64,000 nucleotides of DNA, taken from assembly GCA_024103135.1 (NCBI GenBank), contig JAGFIZ010000106.1, positions 1-64,000 of the forward strand, given 5' to 3'. Under the pieces are notes generated by a model. The model had not been told where the DNA came from. It was given only the letters and a program-made list of their open reading frames with translations, and did not search any database. The stretch is from Bradyrhizobiaceae bacterium. GTDB taxonomy: Bacteria > Bacteroidota > Ignavibacteria > Kapaibacteriales > Kapaibacteriaceae. Of this stretch, positions 17,822 through 27,045 are shown piece by piece. Each line of letters opens with the position of its first letter. Position 1 is the first letter of the stretch. The position numbers were made by a program, and so were the translations under genes.

Positions 17822-18991
17822 CTACTTGACAACGACGGAGGTGTGATTCCCGACGCGCACCATATATGTCCCCCTTGCAAGTCCAGGTAAGGGGGCTGTG
17901 TAGGTAAACGCAGCCGACAGGCCAGAGTGAATCGTCCTGCCGCGCATGTCGGTAACCACAACCAGTTGATTGAGTGGGCAGTGTGAGATTACCAGCTCAT
18001 CGCCAACGAACGATGCAGTTGGCAAAGCCCCCTGCCATTCCTTTACGGAAGCGCGGACATCGGTGAGGACGAGGTCTACATACACAGGTAGGTGATCGGA
18101 GGCGCAGAGCAAAGCGTCGGCAATCTCTGCACTAACGGCGGTGTTTGGCGGATCGTTGATGCTGCTGTTGAGTCGGGGTATACCATCGTTGCCGAAGGCC
18201 GTGTAGGAGTTAGGCACGATGCGTGAAACCAGCGGCTGTGAAACGAAGATGAAGTCGAAGCGATCGTCAACACCGCCAGTGACGCCACCACCGCAGCCCT
18301 TGATGTTGTTCATGCGTGTGCATTGCGTGTAAAGGTGGGCTTGCGAGGCAACATTGCGCTGCCAGGACGTACCAAGCGGGTCGACTACGTTGGTCCCCGT
18401 GGACGAAGCAATCAGCGTTTGATAGGCATGCTCGGATGGACCGTAGAAGTTGCAGTCGCCGGCCACGATGATGTAGGAAGCATGGGCAAGATTGTTATGG
18501 AGAATCGTTGCTTCACGAGTGCGTTGCGCGGCAGACTCTTCGTCGTCGCTTGCCTTTAGATGCACCATATAGCACACAACAGTATCAGGTAGCCGACCAG
18601 ACTCTGGTATCGTAGCAAGCTGTACCTCTAGGATGTTGCGCAGCTCTGTAGGAATGATCTTGCTCTGTAGGTAGGTGAATTTTGTCTGGTCGTAGAACAA
18701 CTGATTGTCTGAATCAGGTCCATCGATAAAGGGTGCAAACGCAAAGGAGCTCCATGTAAGCACCTGACTAACGAACTGCGCACCCATGGTGTTATCGGCC
18801 ACCTCTCCACACAGCAGGATGTCAGGCTTGATCTGCTGCAAGATTTTGGCATACATCGGGATGCGGCCATCATCGTTACCTGCTCCATAGTTCAGCACAT
18901 TGTACGTGCACACCCGAATGGTGTCAGCAGCAGTCGAGGAGTATACAGTAAGTGTGCACAGGCAGAGCGCCAGTACGAGTCGTCTAGTCAT
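17822..18991 (-). CDS. Secreted endonuclease/exonuclease/phosphatase-family protein with T9SS tail
   Basis: The 389-residue protein has a signal peptide (MTRRLVLALCLCTLTVYSST), then an EEP-superfamily domain (about 25-300): VCTYNVLNYG, PDILLCGEVAD, VVAGDCNFYG-like AGDCNFYG, a DDRFDFIFVS strand, and SDHLPVYVDL with the catalytic His. These residues hydrolyse phosphodiesters in DNases and sphingomyelinases. A Por-type sorting tail follows (VVTDMRGRTIHSG, LARGTYMVRVGN). It is therefore probably an extracellular or surface nuclease or phosphoesterase for nutrient scavenging; the substrate is inferred. Confidence 0.87.
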   Translation of the reverse strand: MTRRLVLALCLCTLTVYSSTAADTIRVCTYNVLNYGAGNDDGRIPMYAKILQQIKPDILLCGEVADNTMGAQFVSQVLTWSSFAFAPFIDGPDSDNQLFYDQTKFTYLQSKIIPTELRNILEVQLATIPESGRLPDTVVCYMVHLKASDDEESAAQRTREATILHNNLAHASYIIVAGDCNFYGPSEHAYQTLIASSTGTNVVDPLGTSWQRNVASQAHLYTQCTRMNNIKGCGGGVTGGVDDRFDFIFVSQPLVSRIVPNSYTAFGNDGIPRLNSSINDPPNTAVSAEIADALLCASDHLPVYVDLVLTDVRASVKEWQGALPTASFVGDELVISHCPLNQLVVVTDMRGRTIHSGLSAAFTYTAPLPGLARGTYMVRVGNHTSVVVK

Positions 18992-19308
18992 TGTCCGCTA
19001 CGCTAGGTTGAAACATCACGTCCTCACAAAGATCGCACGTGCTATCCTAGGAGCAAGGAAAACAGGTAAAAACAGTGCCGGGGTGTTCACACCCCGGCAC
19101 TCAGATTTAGCATTTGCGAAATGCGCCTTCAGCGCTCCAGGCGCTAAGATTTTAAATTTCAAAGGATTACCAGATTTAGCGTGGAAATAGTGCCGGGGAG
19201 TTAACACCCCGGCACTGTTTTTGGGCTTATCCGCCAAGTGCCACTTTTAGTGCCGGGGTGTGAACACCCCGGCACTGCTTCCAGAAATGCTGCTGGTCTG
19301 CGCAATAT
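18992..19308. other. Divergent intergenic region carrying three palindromes
   Basis: No convincing gene lies in this 317-bp gap between divergent genes. It holds three near-identical 26-bp palindromes and a direct repeat of CAGATTTAGC (about 19102 and 19171). Short reading frames across it merely translate the palindromes. Confidence 0.7.
19075..19275. repeat. Three copies of a 26-bp GC-rich palindrome (REP-like)
   Basis: Copies lie at 19075-19100, 19190-19215 and 19250-19275. Each has arms GTGCCGGGG and CCCCGGCAC around a GTGTTCACAC-type centre. Copy 1 and copy 3 are exact reverse complements of each other, and copy 2 has a changed centre (AGTTAACA). The arms could form stable hairpins in RNA or cruciforms in DNA. 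They sit upstream of two divergent genes, so they are not ordinary terminators, and resemble REP-type dispersed palindromes. Confidence 0.85.
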
Positions 19309-20616
19309 TTGTACGTGCCAAATGAACGGACAATACTTCGGTTCTGGTTGCCGCTGAGCAGCACGTGGTTGATGATGGCAGCAGAAGGACCGTTGCTTGC
19401 TGCTGTGGTTGCCCGTTTGGCGTTACCTACGATCAATCTTGCTGCGTACGGTGTGGCAGCGGCGGTGGCGATGCTTATTGAGTCGCCAGTTATTGGTTTG
19501 TTAAGTGCTGTGATCACCTTAGCCAACACCAGGCAGTCGGTAGAGCAGTTGCGCCGGTTCATGATTCGAGTGAACGTTGCAGTGAGCACTGTCATGGTCA
19601 TTGCATGTCTGCCATGGGTGTTTGAACCGCTTGCTAGAATGATGCTGGGGTTGGGACATGATGTTGCGTGGAGGGTGCATGGCGGACTCGTCTGCATGAT
19701 TCCTTGGCCAGCAGCGATTGGTGTGCGACGGTTCTACCAAGGACTGCTCATTCGACAAGGGCGGACAAGGAGCGTAGCACATGGAACCGTTGTTCGGCTG
19801 ACGATGATGGCGTCTACGGCCTTCATCCTTAGCTGGTTTAACCTTGAAGGTGTCCTCGTTGGCTGTATCGGCCTTACCGTTGGCGTGGTATGCGAAGCCA
19901 TTGCCATCTGGCTGATTGCTAGGCGTTTGCCAGATCCGCAGTCTGTGATTGTACAGGAAGACCTCACCACCAAGGCCATCATGCAGTTCTACTTGCCGTT
20001 GGCTCTAACAAGTATTGTGAGCTTCCTGGCCGTACCGCTGCTGTCGGTCTTCATCAGCCGTCTGCCTGCTCCTATCGAGTCATTGGCTGTGTTGCCAGTG
20101 GTAAATGCTCTGCTGTTCGTGTTCCGCAGCTTTGGGTTCTCGTATCAGGAAGTTGGCATTGCCTTCGTCGGACAGGACAAGAACACCTATCCAGTAGTGC
20201 GAAGAGTTGGCCTTTGGATTACCATCGGCACTACTGCTGCAATGCTCATTGTGTCGTTTACTCCCTTGCTAGGCTGGCTTTACGAGCATGTGTTTGCTCT
20301 TAAGACGTCGCTTGTTTCGATGGCTATTCTACCGACGCAACTGCTCATCATCATTCCGATGACGGCTGCGATGTACTCTCTCCAGCGAGCGGTGATGATT
20401 ACTTCCCGGCGAACCATTCACGTATCAATTAGCATGATCATCGAAGTTGGTAGCATGGCCATGTTGATGTTGCTCCTCATTAGCCTGCAACACGTCATGC
20501 ACATTGATGGAATGCTGGCAGCAAGCATCGCTACAGCAACGGGCATGATCCTTAGCACGGCCTATGCCTTTGTGATATCCCGACGCGAACGCCATAGCTG
20601 GACGTTGTCGACATAA
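19309..20616 (+). CDS. MATE-like (MOP superfamily) multi-spanning membrane protein
   Basis: The 435-residue protein has about 12 hydrophobic segments in two halves, as in MATE/flippase-type transporters. The opening LRFWLPLSSTWLMMAAEGPL and the repeat-like second half opening MQFYLPLALTSIVSFLAVPL support two homologous bundles, each starting F(W/Y)LPL. Substrate is unknown; drug, lipid-linked or metabolite efflux are possible. The start is uncertain: TTG at 19309 or GTG at 19315 both fit. Confidence 0.75.
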   Translation: MYVPNERTILRFWLPLSSTWLMMAAEGPLLAAVVARLALPTINLAAYGVAAAVAMLIESPVIGLLSAVITLANTRQSVEQLRRFMIRVNVAVSTVMVIACLPWVFEPLARMMLGLGHDVAWRVHGGLVCMIPWPAAIGVRRFYQGLLIRQGRTRSVAHGTVVRLTMMASTAFILSWFNLEGVLVGCIGLTVGVVCEAIAIWLIARRLPDPQSVIVQEDLTTKAIMQFYLPLALTSIVSFLAVPLLSVFISRLPAPIESLAVLPVVNALLFVFRSFGFSYQEVGIAFVGQDKNTYPVVRRVGLWITIGTTAAMLIVSFTPLLGWLYEHVFALKTSLVSMAILPTQLLIIIPMTAAMYSLQRAVMITSRRTIHVSISMIIEVGSMAMLMLLLISLQHVMHIDGMLAASIATATGMILSTAYAFVISRRERHSWTLST

Positions 20617-20617
20617 C

Positions 20618-20785
20618 CGTCCACCGGCTACGTAGCCCCCTGCCACCTACGTTCAATCGTTGGTGTGCCGCTAGCTATCGCCGTCGTCCACCAGCTACGT
20701 AGCCCCCTGCAACCATGTTCAATCGTTGGTGTGCCCCGTGCTATCGCCACCCAATGGTTGGCGTGCCCCCTACCACTATCTTTGC
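20618..20785 (+). repeat. Tandem 67-bp repeat containing the AGCCCCCT motif
   Basis: Two copies start at 20618 and 20685 (CGTCCACCGGCTACGTAG and CGTCCACCAGCTACGTAG) and share the AGCCCCCTGC core and TTCAATCGTTGGTGTGCC. A third, partial copy (CAATGGTTGGCGTGCCCCCT, 20753 onward) runs up to the next gene. The unit contains the window-wide octamer twice exactly, and once in altered form. It fills the gap between the MATE-like and ABC ATPase genes. Confidence 0.85.
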
Positions 20786-20788
20786 CGC

Positions 20789-22582
20789 ATGGAAAACTTG
20801 CTGGAAGTGCAGAACCTTGTTACCGAGTTCAAAACCGAGAATGCAACGGTAAAGGCCGTTGATACGGTGAGCTTTACGGTGAAGAAAGGACGTACCCTGG
20901 GCATCGTTGGCGAGAGTGGTTCGGGTAAGAGCGTCACCAGTCTAAGCGTGATGCGTCTGATCCAGACGCCACCAGGAAGAATTGCCAGTGGTAAGGTGCT
21001 CTTTACGGAGAAGGACGGGTCGGTAACCGACCTGCTTTCTCTTCCCGAAGAAACCATGCGCAAGTATCGCGGTAATCGCATTGCCATGATCTTCCAGGAA
21101 CCCATGACGAGTCTGAACCCAGTGTTTACCTGTGGCGATCAGATCATTGAAGCCATCCGCTTGCACCAGCAGGTGAGCGTGGCAGAAGCAGAACGACGTA
21201 CGCTGGAGCTGCTTGAAGAAGTACAGTTGCCAAGACCTGAACAGATGATGAAGTCCTATCCGCATCAACTGTCGGGCGGACAAAAGCAGCGCGTGATGAT
21301 TGCCATGGCCATGAGCTGCAATCCCGACCTCTTGATCGCCGATGAACCAACAACGGCGCTGGATGTGACCGTGCAGGCAACCATCCTGGACCTGATGCGC
21401 AAACTGCAGAAGGACCATGCAATGAGCATGATGTTCATCACGCACGACCTTGGTGTGATTGCAGAGATTGCCGACGATGTGATCGTAATGTACAAGGGCA
21501 AGATCGTCGAACAAGGTCCGGTCGAACAAATCTTCGCCAATCCCCAACATCCCTACACCAAGGGTCTGCTGGCTTGTAGACCTCGGCTTGACAAGAAGCT
21601 GAAGGTGCTGCCAACGGTGCATGACTTTATGGACGAGGCCGCCGACGGCAGTATCACCGAACGCTCACACGATAACGTCGATGCCGTTGTACACCGCTTG
21701 TCGTTCACAGCCGAAGAGATCTCCACCCGCAATACCGAACTCTCTACACTCGCACCCATCCTGGACGTCTCCAACCTCGAAGTACACTTCCCAATCAAGA
21801 GCGGTCTGTTCGGTCGCACCACCGGCTGGGTTAAAGCCGTCGACGGTATCTCCTTCAACGTCAAGCCCGGCGAAACACTCGGCCTGGTAGGCGAAAGCGG
21901 ATGTGGGAAGACAACCACCGGACGCGCCGTATTGCGCCTTGTAGAGCCCACCGGCGGCTCCGTCATCTTTCAAGGTAAGGATGTCAGGGGGCTTGGCTCT
22001 CGCGAGTTGAAGGCCATGCGCAGAGATTTCCAGATCATATTCCAGGATCCATATTCATCGCTTAACCCTCGTCTAAGCGTGGGTAGTGCGATTATGGAAA
22101 CGTTGCAAGTGCACAACGTCGACGAGTCTGAACGTGCTCGCAAGGACCACGTGCTGTACCTGCTGGATAAGGTGAATCTTCTGCCGCGACACTTCAACAA
22201 CTATCCTCATGAGTTCTCTGGCGGACAGCGACAGCGTATCTGCATTGCTCGAGCCCTGGCACTCAAACCCAAGCTGTTGATCTGCGACGAAAGTGTCAGC
22301 GCACTCGACGTAAGCGTTCAAGCTCAGGTATTGAATCTGCTTGTGTCACTCCGAGATGAGTTCAAGCTCACCTACATCTTCATTTCGCACGACCTTAGTG
22401 TGGTGAAGTTCTTGAGTGATCGCATTGCCGTGATGAGCGCTGGCAAGATCGTAGAGATGGGTACGGCTACGGAAGTGTACGAGAACCCAACGCAAGAGTA
22501 TACTCGTAATCTGATCGATGCCATTCCGTTGGGTACGGTGGAGGATATTCGTAAACGTCGAGCAGACAAGAGCGCTGCATAA
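20789..22582 (+). CDS. Fused dipeptide/oligopeptide ABC ATPase (DppD-DppF type)
   Basis: The 597-residue protein joins two ATPase domains of the nickel/peptide (Dpp/Opp/GsiA) type. Domain 1 has Walker [10 protein letters not shown] (41-49), LSGGQKQRV and [10 protein letters not shown]; domain 2 has GESGCGKTT (about 368-376), FSGGQRQRI (about 475) and [10 protein letters not shown]. Both carry the C-terminal peptide-transporter extension ([11 protein letters not shown] and [10 protein letters not shown]). It would power import of peptides with permeases and a binding protein that are not in this window. The ATG at 20789 matches the family start; an upstream extension would read through the tandem repeat. 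Confidence 0.93.
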   Translation: MENLLEVQNLVTEFKTENATVKAVDTVSFTVKKGRTLGIVGESGSGKSVTSLSVMRLIQTPPGRIASGKVLFTEKDGSVTDLLSLPEETMRKYRGNRIAMIFQEPMTSLNPVFTCGDQIIEAIRLHQQVSVAEAERRTLELLEEVQLPRPEQMMKSYPHQLSGGQKQRVMIAMAMSCNPDLLIADEPTTALDVTVQATILDLMRKLQKDHAMSMMFITHDLGVIAEIADDVIVMYKGKIVEQGPVEQIFANPQHPYTKGLLACRPRLDKKLKVLPTVHDFMDEAADGSITERSHDNVDAVVHRLSFTAEEISTRNTELSTLAPILDVSNLEVHFPIKSGLFGRTTGWVKAVDGISFNVKPGETLGLVGESGCGKTTTGRAVLRLVEPTGGSVIFQGKDVRGLGSRELKAMRRDFQIIFQDPYSSLNPRLSVGSAIMETLQVHNVDESERARKDHVLYLLDKVNLLPRHFNNYPHEFSGGQRQRICIARALALKPKLLICDESVSALDVSVQAQVLNLLVSLRDEFKLTYIFISHDLSVVKFLSDRIAVMSAGKIVEMGTATEVYENPTQEYTRNLIDAIPLGTVEDIRKRRADKSAA

Positions 22583-22598
22583 GACAGCAGAGTCCACC

Positions 22599-23384
22599 AT
22601 GATTCAACTCCGTGGCATTACAAAGTCATTCGGTGCAAAGACCGTTCTCAAAGGCATCGACCTAGCCATACCAACCGGTAGCACCATGTGCATCATCGGT
22701 CGGTCCGGCTGCGGAAAAAGCGTCCTCCTTAAACACATTGTCGGCCTACTCAAGGCCGATGCAGGCGATGTAGAAATCGATGGCAGGAACGTACGCAAGC
22801 TCTCCCGTCACGATCTCTTTGCCCTCCGTCAGCGCATTGGTTACGTATTCCAAGGTGCTGCACTCTTTGACTCGATGACGGTGAAGGAGAACGTCACCAT
22901 TGGCATGGTCGAGCACGGCGTCACCGATGCCAAGCTTCTGGATTCCGAAGCCTGCCGAGTGCTTAGCGCCGTTGGACTGTTACCACCCGTCGAAGAGTAT
23001 GAGAGTGCTGCATTCCAGAAGGAATACGCCATCATCATGAACAAGAAGCCAAGCGACCTGAGCGGCGGTATGCGCAAGCGCGTTGGCGTGGCGAGGGCCT
23101 TGGTTGGCCGTCCCGACTACATTTTTTATGACGAACCTACAACGGGCCTGGACCCGGTGACGTCGCAGCAGATCGACGACTTGATTGGCGTTCTTGCACG
23201 AAACCTAAAGGTGACGTCGATAGTGATTACACACGACATGTTCAGCGTTTTCAACGTTGCCGACAGGGTTGCCATGATTCACGAAGGCGTGGTGCGATTT
23301 GAGGGGACAGTCCCCGAGCTACGCGATACCACCGACACGGAAGTAACCGACTTCCTGTCGCGATATGTAGCAGAAGGCTTCTAA
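22599..23384 (+). CDS. MlaF-like ABC ATPase (phospholipid/retrograde lipid transport)
   Basis: The 261-residue ATPase begins MIQLRGITKSFGAKTVLKGI. It has Walker A GRSGCGKSV, the signature LSGGMRKRVGVARAL and Walker B IFYDEPTTGLDPVTS, a set typical of MlaF/Ttg2A ATPases that drive MCE-protein lipid transport between membranes. The usual partners MlaE and MlaD do not follow, so the rest of the system must be elsewhere. It starts 16 bp after the fused peptide ATPase gene; an upstream longer frame overlaps that gene and is not used. Confidence 0.88.
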   Translation: MIQLRGITKSFGAKTVLKGIDLAIPTGSTMCIIGRSGCGKSVLLKHIVGLLKADAGDVEIDGRNVRKLSRHDLFALRQRIGYVFQGAALFDSMTVKENVTIGMVEHGVTDAKLLDSEACRVLSAVGLLPPVEEYESAAFQKEYAIIMNKKPSDLSGGMRKRVGVARALVGRPDYIFYDEPTTGLDPVTSQQIDDLIGVLARNLKVTSIVITHDMFSVFNVADRVAMIHEGVVRFEGTVPELRDTTDTEVTDFLSRYVAEGF

Positions 23385-23386
23385 AA

Positions 23387-23411
23387 GTGTAACGAAACTG
23401 TCCCGTTACAC
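23387..23411 (+). terminator. Hairpin after the MlaF-like gene
   Basis: A perfect 8-bp stem pairs GTGTAACG with CGTTACAC across a 9-base loop, starting 3 bp after the stop codon. There is no clear U-tract, so it may be a weak terminator or an mRNA-end stabiliser. Confidence 0.55.
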
Positions 23412-23426
23412 GTCATTGCACGCCAC

Positions 23427-26400
23427 ATGACCCGAATTCCAAGCCCCCTTCCATTCCTGATCCTGTTCTTTGTCCTGGTGATGTCTGCCGCGTCCGCCGC
23501 TGCACAGCTTACCATGCAGCAGGTTGCTTTTCCCGCCGGGTCGCCGATCGACGTAACTGGCTATCCCAACGTACGCTTACAGGTACGCATCCTGGACAGC
23601 GGTACACCCGTCCAACTTCAAAAGCCGGCATTCTCGATTCTGGAGACCAACATCGCCTACGACCCAAGTGCTGTTACGTATTCGGGTAATGGCATCCATG
23701 TGATTGAGTGGACGGTAAACCGCTTTGGCTTCTTTCAGTGTGCCGTAGTTGCTTCGCACAACGGGTACACAGCATCAACAACGGCATCGGCAAATGTTGG
23801 TAAGGTGAAAGGGGCTAATGTAGTCGTGCAGGATAGTACAGGCAGACTCCTGCCTCGGTTCTATGATGCAGGAGTAGTCGAGGCAGGTGAAACCGACACA
23901 CTCAAGTTTCGCATCGTTGCAACCGAAGCAGCATTGGCTGGTGATCCACAACAAGAGCGACCAATCCTGCTCGAATCCGTTACTACAACACGTCCGGAAT
24001 TTCAGGTAATCTGGAAGGGCTCATATGGTTCAGGCGCTTTGCCTACAAACATCATCTCGCCGCTATCCTATCGTGTTGACGTAGTCTGCAAGCCCACGAA
24101 CAACGAACCGCTCTTTGATGTGCTGACGGTGACCTTCGAAGGTGGCATGCGCACAACGTGCATGCTTATTGCCAACGCACCAACCTATCCACGCAGAACC
24201 ATCCTGGAGCTACGCACACCGAATGGCGGTGAGAATCTTGCACCATGTCAGGAAGTGCCAATACGATGGGTGGGCATGCTCCCTGGCTTTAAAGCACACC
24301 TGGAAGTGTCCACCAATGATGGCCGCACGTGGGAGTATATCGACAGTACAGCCGACAGTTCGTATTCCTGGCGCGTTCCCGCTACGTATTCCGACAGTGT
24401 TCGCATCCGCGTCTACCAGAAGTTCGAGTCGTCTGGTAGCATCTGGCTGCACGGACCCAAGGCACCGGTAACCAACATTGCCTATAGTGCTGATGGACGA
24501 TACCTTGCTGCTGCCTATACCAACGGCCTGATACAGGAATGGGACGTAGTGAGTGCAACCAAGGCAAACAGTTATCAAGTCGAAGGGATGGGCAGCTCGC
24601 GCATCCGCGCCTTGACGTACGTTGGCACTACGCGATCCATCGTGGCAAGCATATCACGTCCAACCAGTAAGGGCGGCACCCTACAACGGTTTGACCCCGG
24701 CACGACTACTGTTGTGGCAACGGCCTCGATACCCAATGATCTTGCTGTTGCAGACGTTGCCAGCAATGCAAGTGGTACATTGTTGTATCTACTCCCGGAG
24801 TTTGCTTCGAGAATTCCCGTCTTCAATCCTCAAACACTGACAGAAAAACAAGCAATCCAGCTTCCAGGAACGGCAGCATCAGCAGCACTCAACGGCAATA
24901 GCCTTGCAGCATCCTTGCTGAACGGCGAAGTCATCACCTTCAACAGCGAAACAGGCGTAGAGACTGATCGTTCGCAAACCGGATTGGCAGAAGCATTGGG
25001 TCCGTTTGCCAACAAAATGGCAACGTCCGTGACAGGTAGATTGGTTGCATTGGCTGGACAGTCGTTGGTAGGCCTTGCCAATGGTCCTAAGGAGCAGCGG
25101 ACGTTTGTTTACGACATGCAGGAAGATCGCGTAGTGAAGATTCTCTATCGCGAAGGAAGCGACGTCGTCAACCTTGGCTTTAGTCCCAGCGATGCCTTCC
25201 TTGGCTTTGGTTTTGGCTTCAACCCGCAGTTTGTTGTGTATGACCTTGCTCGTGGGATAACGCTACCACCAACAGGATCTTCGGCTGGACATCAGAATGA
25301 ACTATCCGACATTGCCTTTGGTCCTGACGCTGCCACCGTTGCCACAAGCTCCACCGACAGTACCTACAACCTGTTGCTACGGAGAGTGTCGATACCGGAA
25401 ACCGATATGTCGGATGCCGTCTTTAGCATCGCGCCGGTAGACCTTTCCATCACGCCTATTGCACTGGCACCGCGTCTTGTGGCTACACGCACCGATTCTA
25501 CGATCGATGCCAACGTATGCAATACGGGCAGGGTGCTGGCAATCATCACTAGTGCACGGGCACTCGGTGGATCATGGCTCTCCGTGATTGCTCCTACTGG
25601 TGTTGATACCGTTGCTCCAGGTGAATGCTTGACGCTTAAGCTGCAGGTCTTTGCGCGTGATACGGGTCTACTTACCGACACCATCGAGCTAGTTGCTTGT
25701 GGTGTACGATTCCTGGTTCCAGTGCAGATGTACATTGCCGATCGCAATGTGCAGGTAGTAACAACGGTCGAAGACTTCGGTGATCTCTGCGTAGGTAGCT
25801 CACGCAAACAATCGTTTGTACTGGTTCGGAATGACGATGCCATACCATTGCACATCACCAATGTGTATGTAGAGGGTGGACTTGGTGCCGACTTTAGGGT
25901 TGCTACGTCCGATACGGACACGATTCTTGCACCTGGTGCTACCTGGGACATTGAAATCGAGTTTACACCAACTAAGCTTGGTCTGGATACAGGCGTGGTG
26001 ATCATCCGGTATGAGCACCTCGAATCAGTAAAGCGAACGATGATCGTTACCGGCAGAGGTAGTGGAGCCGACCTGCAGTTGTCCCACACAACCTTACCAT
26101 TCATCCCGGAGATACCACTACGAACCGTTACGATTACCAACCACAGTAACAACGACGTGCAGATTACGGCAGCAGACGTTACGAGTGGTCAACCCTTCAT
26201 CATTCGCACACCACTACCTCAAACGCTTGCTCCCAATCAGTCGATGGAGCTTACCATTGAGTACCTGGGTGGTGCTGTTGCTGCAGACGCACAGGTGGCA
26301 CTCACGGCAACGCCATGTGCAGCACAAACGAACATTGGGCTTACACTCTATTCCGGCTCAACCACAATTACGGCACCGTCCGTAGTTGCCGATCCGCGGT

Positions 26401-27044
26401 CGGATACCACGTCAATCCCAATCTATGCATCGATCACCGAGGCCGTACCATACAAGGGCGTCAGGTCGTTTACCGGAACTTTGCTCGTGAACCCACGACT
26501 CTATCTTGCGCACAGCATCAGCTCGGCAGTTGGCCAGGCCTCCATCGTCTCGCAGGACGTTGTTGAGGGCTGGCGATACATCGTGTTTACGGTCGAAGGC
26601 AATTTCGAAGGCGTCCATGAACTTGTTCGACTTGTCGGCTACGCAGGGATGGCCGAAACCGACAGTTCAGTGCTATCATTCGATAGTGCAACAGCTGGTT
26701 TTGGTGCAAGTGTTACCATGAAGTATGAATCAGGCATGCTGCGCATTGAACATCCCGACCCTACACGACGTATCGTGCAGAAGGCACAGTTTACGGTAGC
26801 GGGAATTGTTCCAATGCCCGTGCAAACACATGGTCATGCATTGCTGAATGTGACAGAGGCCACACCACTAACCATTCGAATACTGGATGCTCAAGGCGTC
26901 GTGGTTGCTTCAACCCACACCAACGCTCCAGTGGGGCCGATGGAGCAACAACTTCCGGTTTCTGCGCTTGTTCCCGGTGCTTATGTTGTTGAGTATGCCG
27001 GCACCACCACAACCGTTCGCACACCTCTGGTGGTGATACACTAA
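23427..27044 (+). CDS. Large secreted protein: beta-propeller plus choice-of-anchor-D-like domains
   Basis: This 1,205-residue protein opens with a signal peptide (LPFLILFFVLVMSAASAAAQ). Residues about 280-340 form an Ig-like domain (LRTPNGGENLAPCQEVPIRW, typical of Ser-Thr-rich surface domains). Residues about 345-650 contain WD40-like repeats (VTNIAYSADGRYLAAAYTNG, LSDIAFGPDAATVATSS). Two or more HYDIN/choice-of-anchor-D-like domains follow (about 690-960; EDFGDLCVGSSRKQSFVL). The end (LTIRILDAQGVVVAS and LVPGAYVVEYAG) resembles a sorting tail. It is probably a cell-surface or secreted structural or binding protein. The next gene, an OmpA-like barrel, starts 2 bp after its stop. Confidence 0.78.
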   Translation: MTRIPSPLPFLILFFVLVMSAASAAAQLTMQQVAFPAGSPIDVTGYPNVRLQVRILDSGTPVQLQKPAFSILETNIAYDPSAVTYSGNGIHVIEWTVNRFGFFQCAVVASHNGYTASTTASANVGKVKGANVVVQDSTGRLLPRFYDAGVVEAGETDTLKFRIVATEAALAGDPQQERPILLESVTTTRPEFQVIWKGSYGSGALPTNIISPLSYRVDVVCKPTNNEPLFDVLTVTFEGGMRTTCMLIANAPTYPRRTILELRTPNGGENLAPCQEVPIRWVGMLPGFKAHLEVSTNDGRTWEYIDSTADSSYSWRVPATYSDSVRIRVYQKFESSGSIWLHGPKAPVTNIAYSADGRYLAAAYTNGLIQEWDVVSATKANSYQVEGMGSSRIRALTYVGTTRSIVASISRPTSKGGTLQRFDPGTTTVVATASIPNDLAVADVASNASGTLLYLLPEFASRIPVFNPQTLTEKQAIQLPGTAASAALNGNSLAASLLNGEVITFNSETGVETDRSQTGLAEALGPFANKMATSVTGRLVALAGQSLVGLANGPKEQRTFVYDMQEDRVVKILYREGSDVVNLGFSPSDAFLGFGFGFNPQFVVYDLARGITLPPTGSSAGHQNELSDIAFGPDAATVATSSTDSTYNLLLRRVSIPETDMSDAVFSIAPVDLSITPIALAPRLVATRTDSTIDANVCNTGRVLAIITSARALGGSWLSVIAPTGVDTVAPGECLTLKLQVFARDTGLLTDTIELVACGVRFLVPVQMYIADRNVQVVTTVEDFGDLCVGSSRKQSFVLVRNDDAIPLHITNVYVEGGLGADFRVATSDTDTILAPGATWDIEIEFTPTKLGLDTGVVIIRYEHLESVKRTMIVTGRGSGADLQLSHTTLPFIPEIPLRTVTITNHSNNDVQITAADVTSGQPFIIRTPLPQTLAPNQSMELTIEYLGGAVAADAQVALTATPCAAQTNIGLTLYSGSTTITAPSVVADPRSDTTSIPIYASITEAVPYKGVRSFTGTLLVNPRLYLAHSISSAVGQASIVSQDVVEGWRYIVFTVEGNFEGVHELVRLVGYAGMAETDSSVLSFDSATAGFGASVTMKYESGMLRIEHPDPTRRIVQKAQFTVAGIVPMPVQTHGHALLNVTEATPLTIRILDAQGVVVASTHTNAPVGPMEQQLPVSALVPGAYVVEYAGTTTTVRTPLVVIH

Positions 27045-27045
27045 C

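Noticed and set aside
19016-19237. Reverse-strand frame across the 26-bp palindromes (NSAGVLTPR-type peptide)
   Set aside because: The repeated residues come from the palindromes themselves; no start context and no homology-like features.
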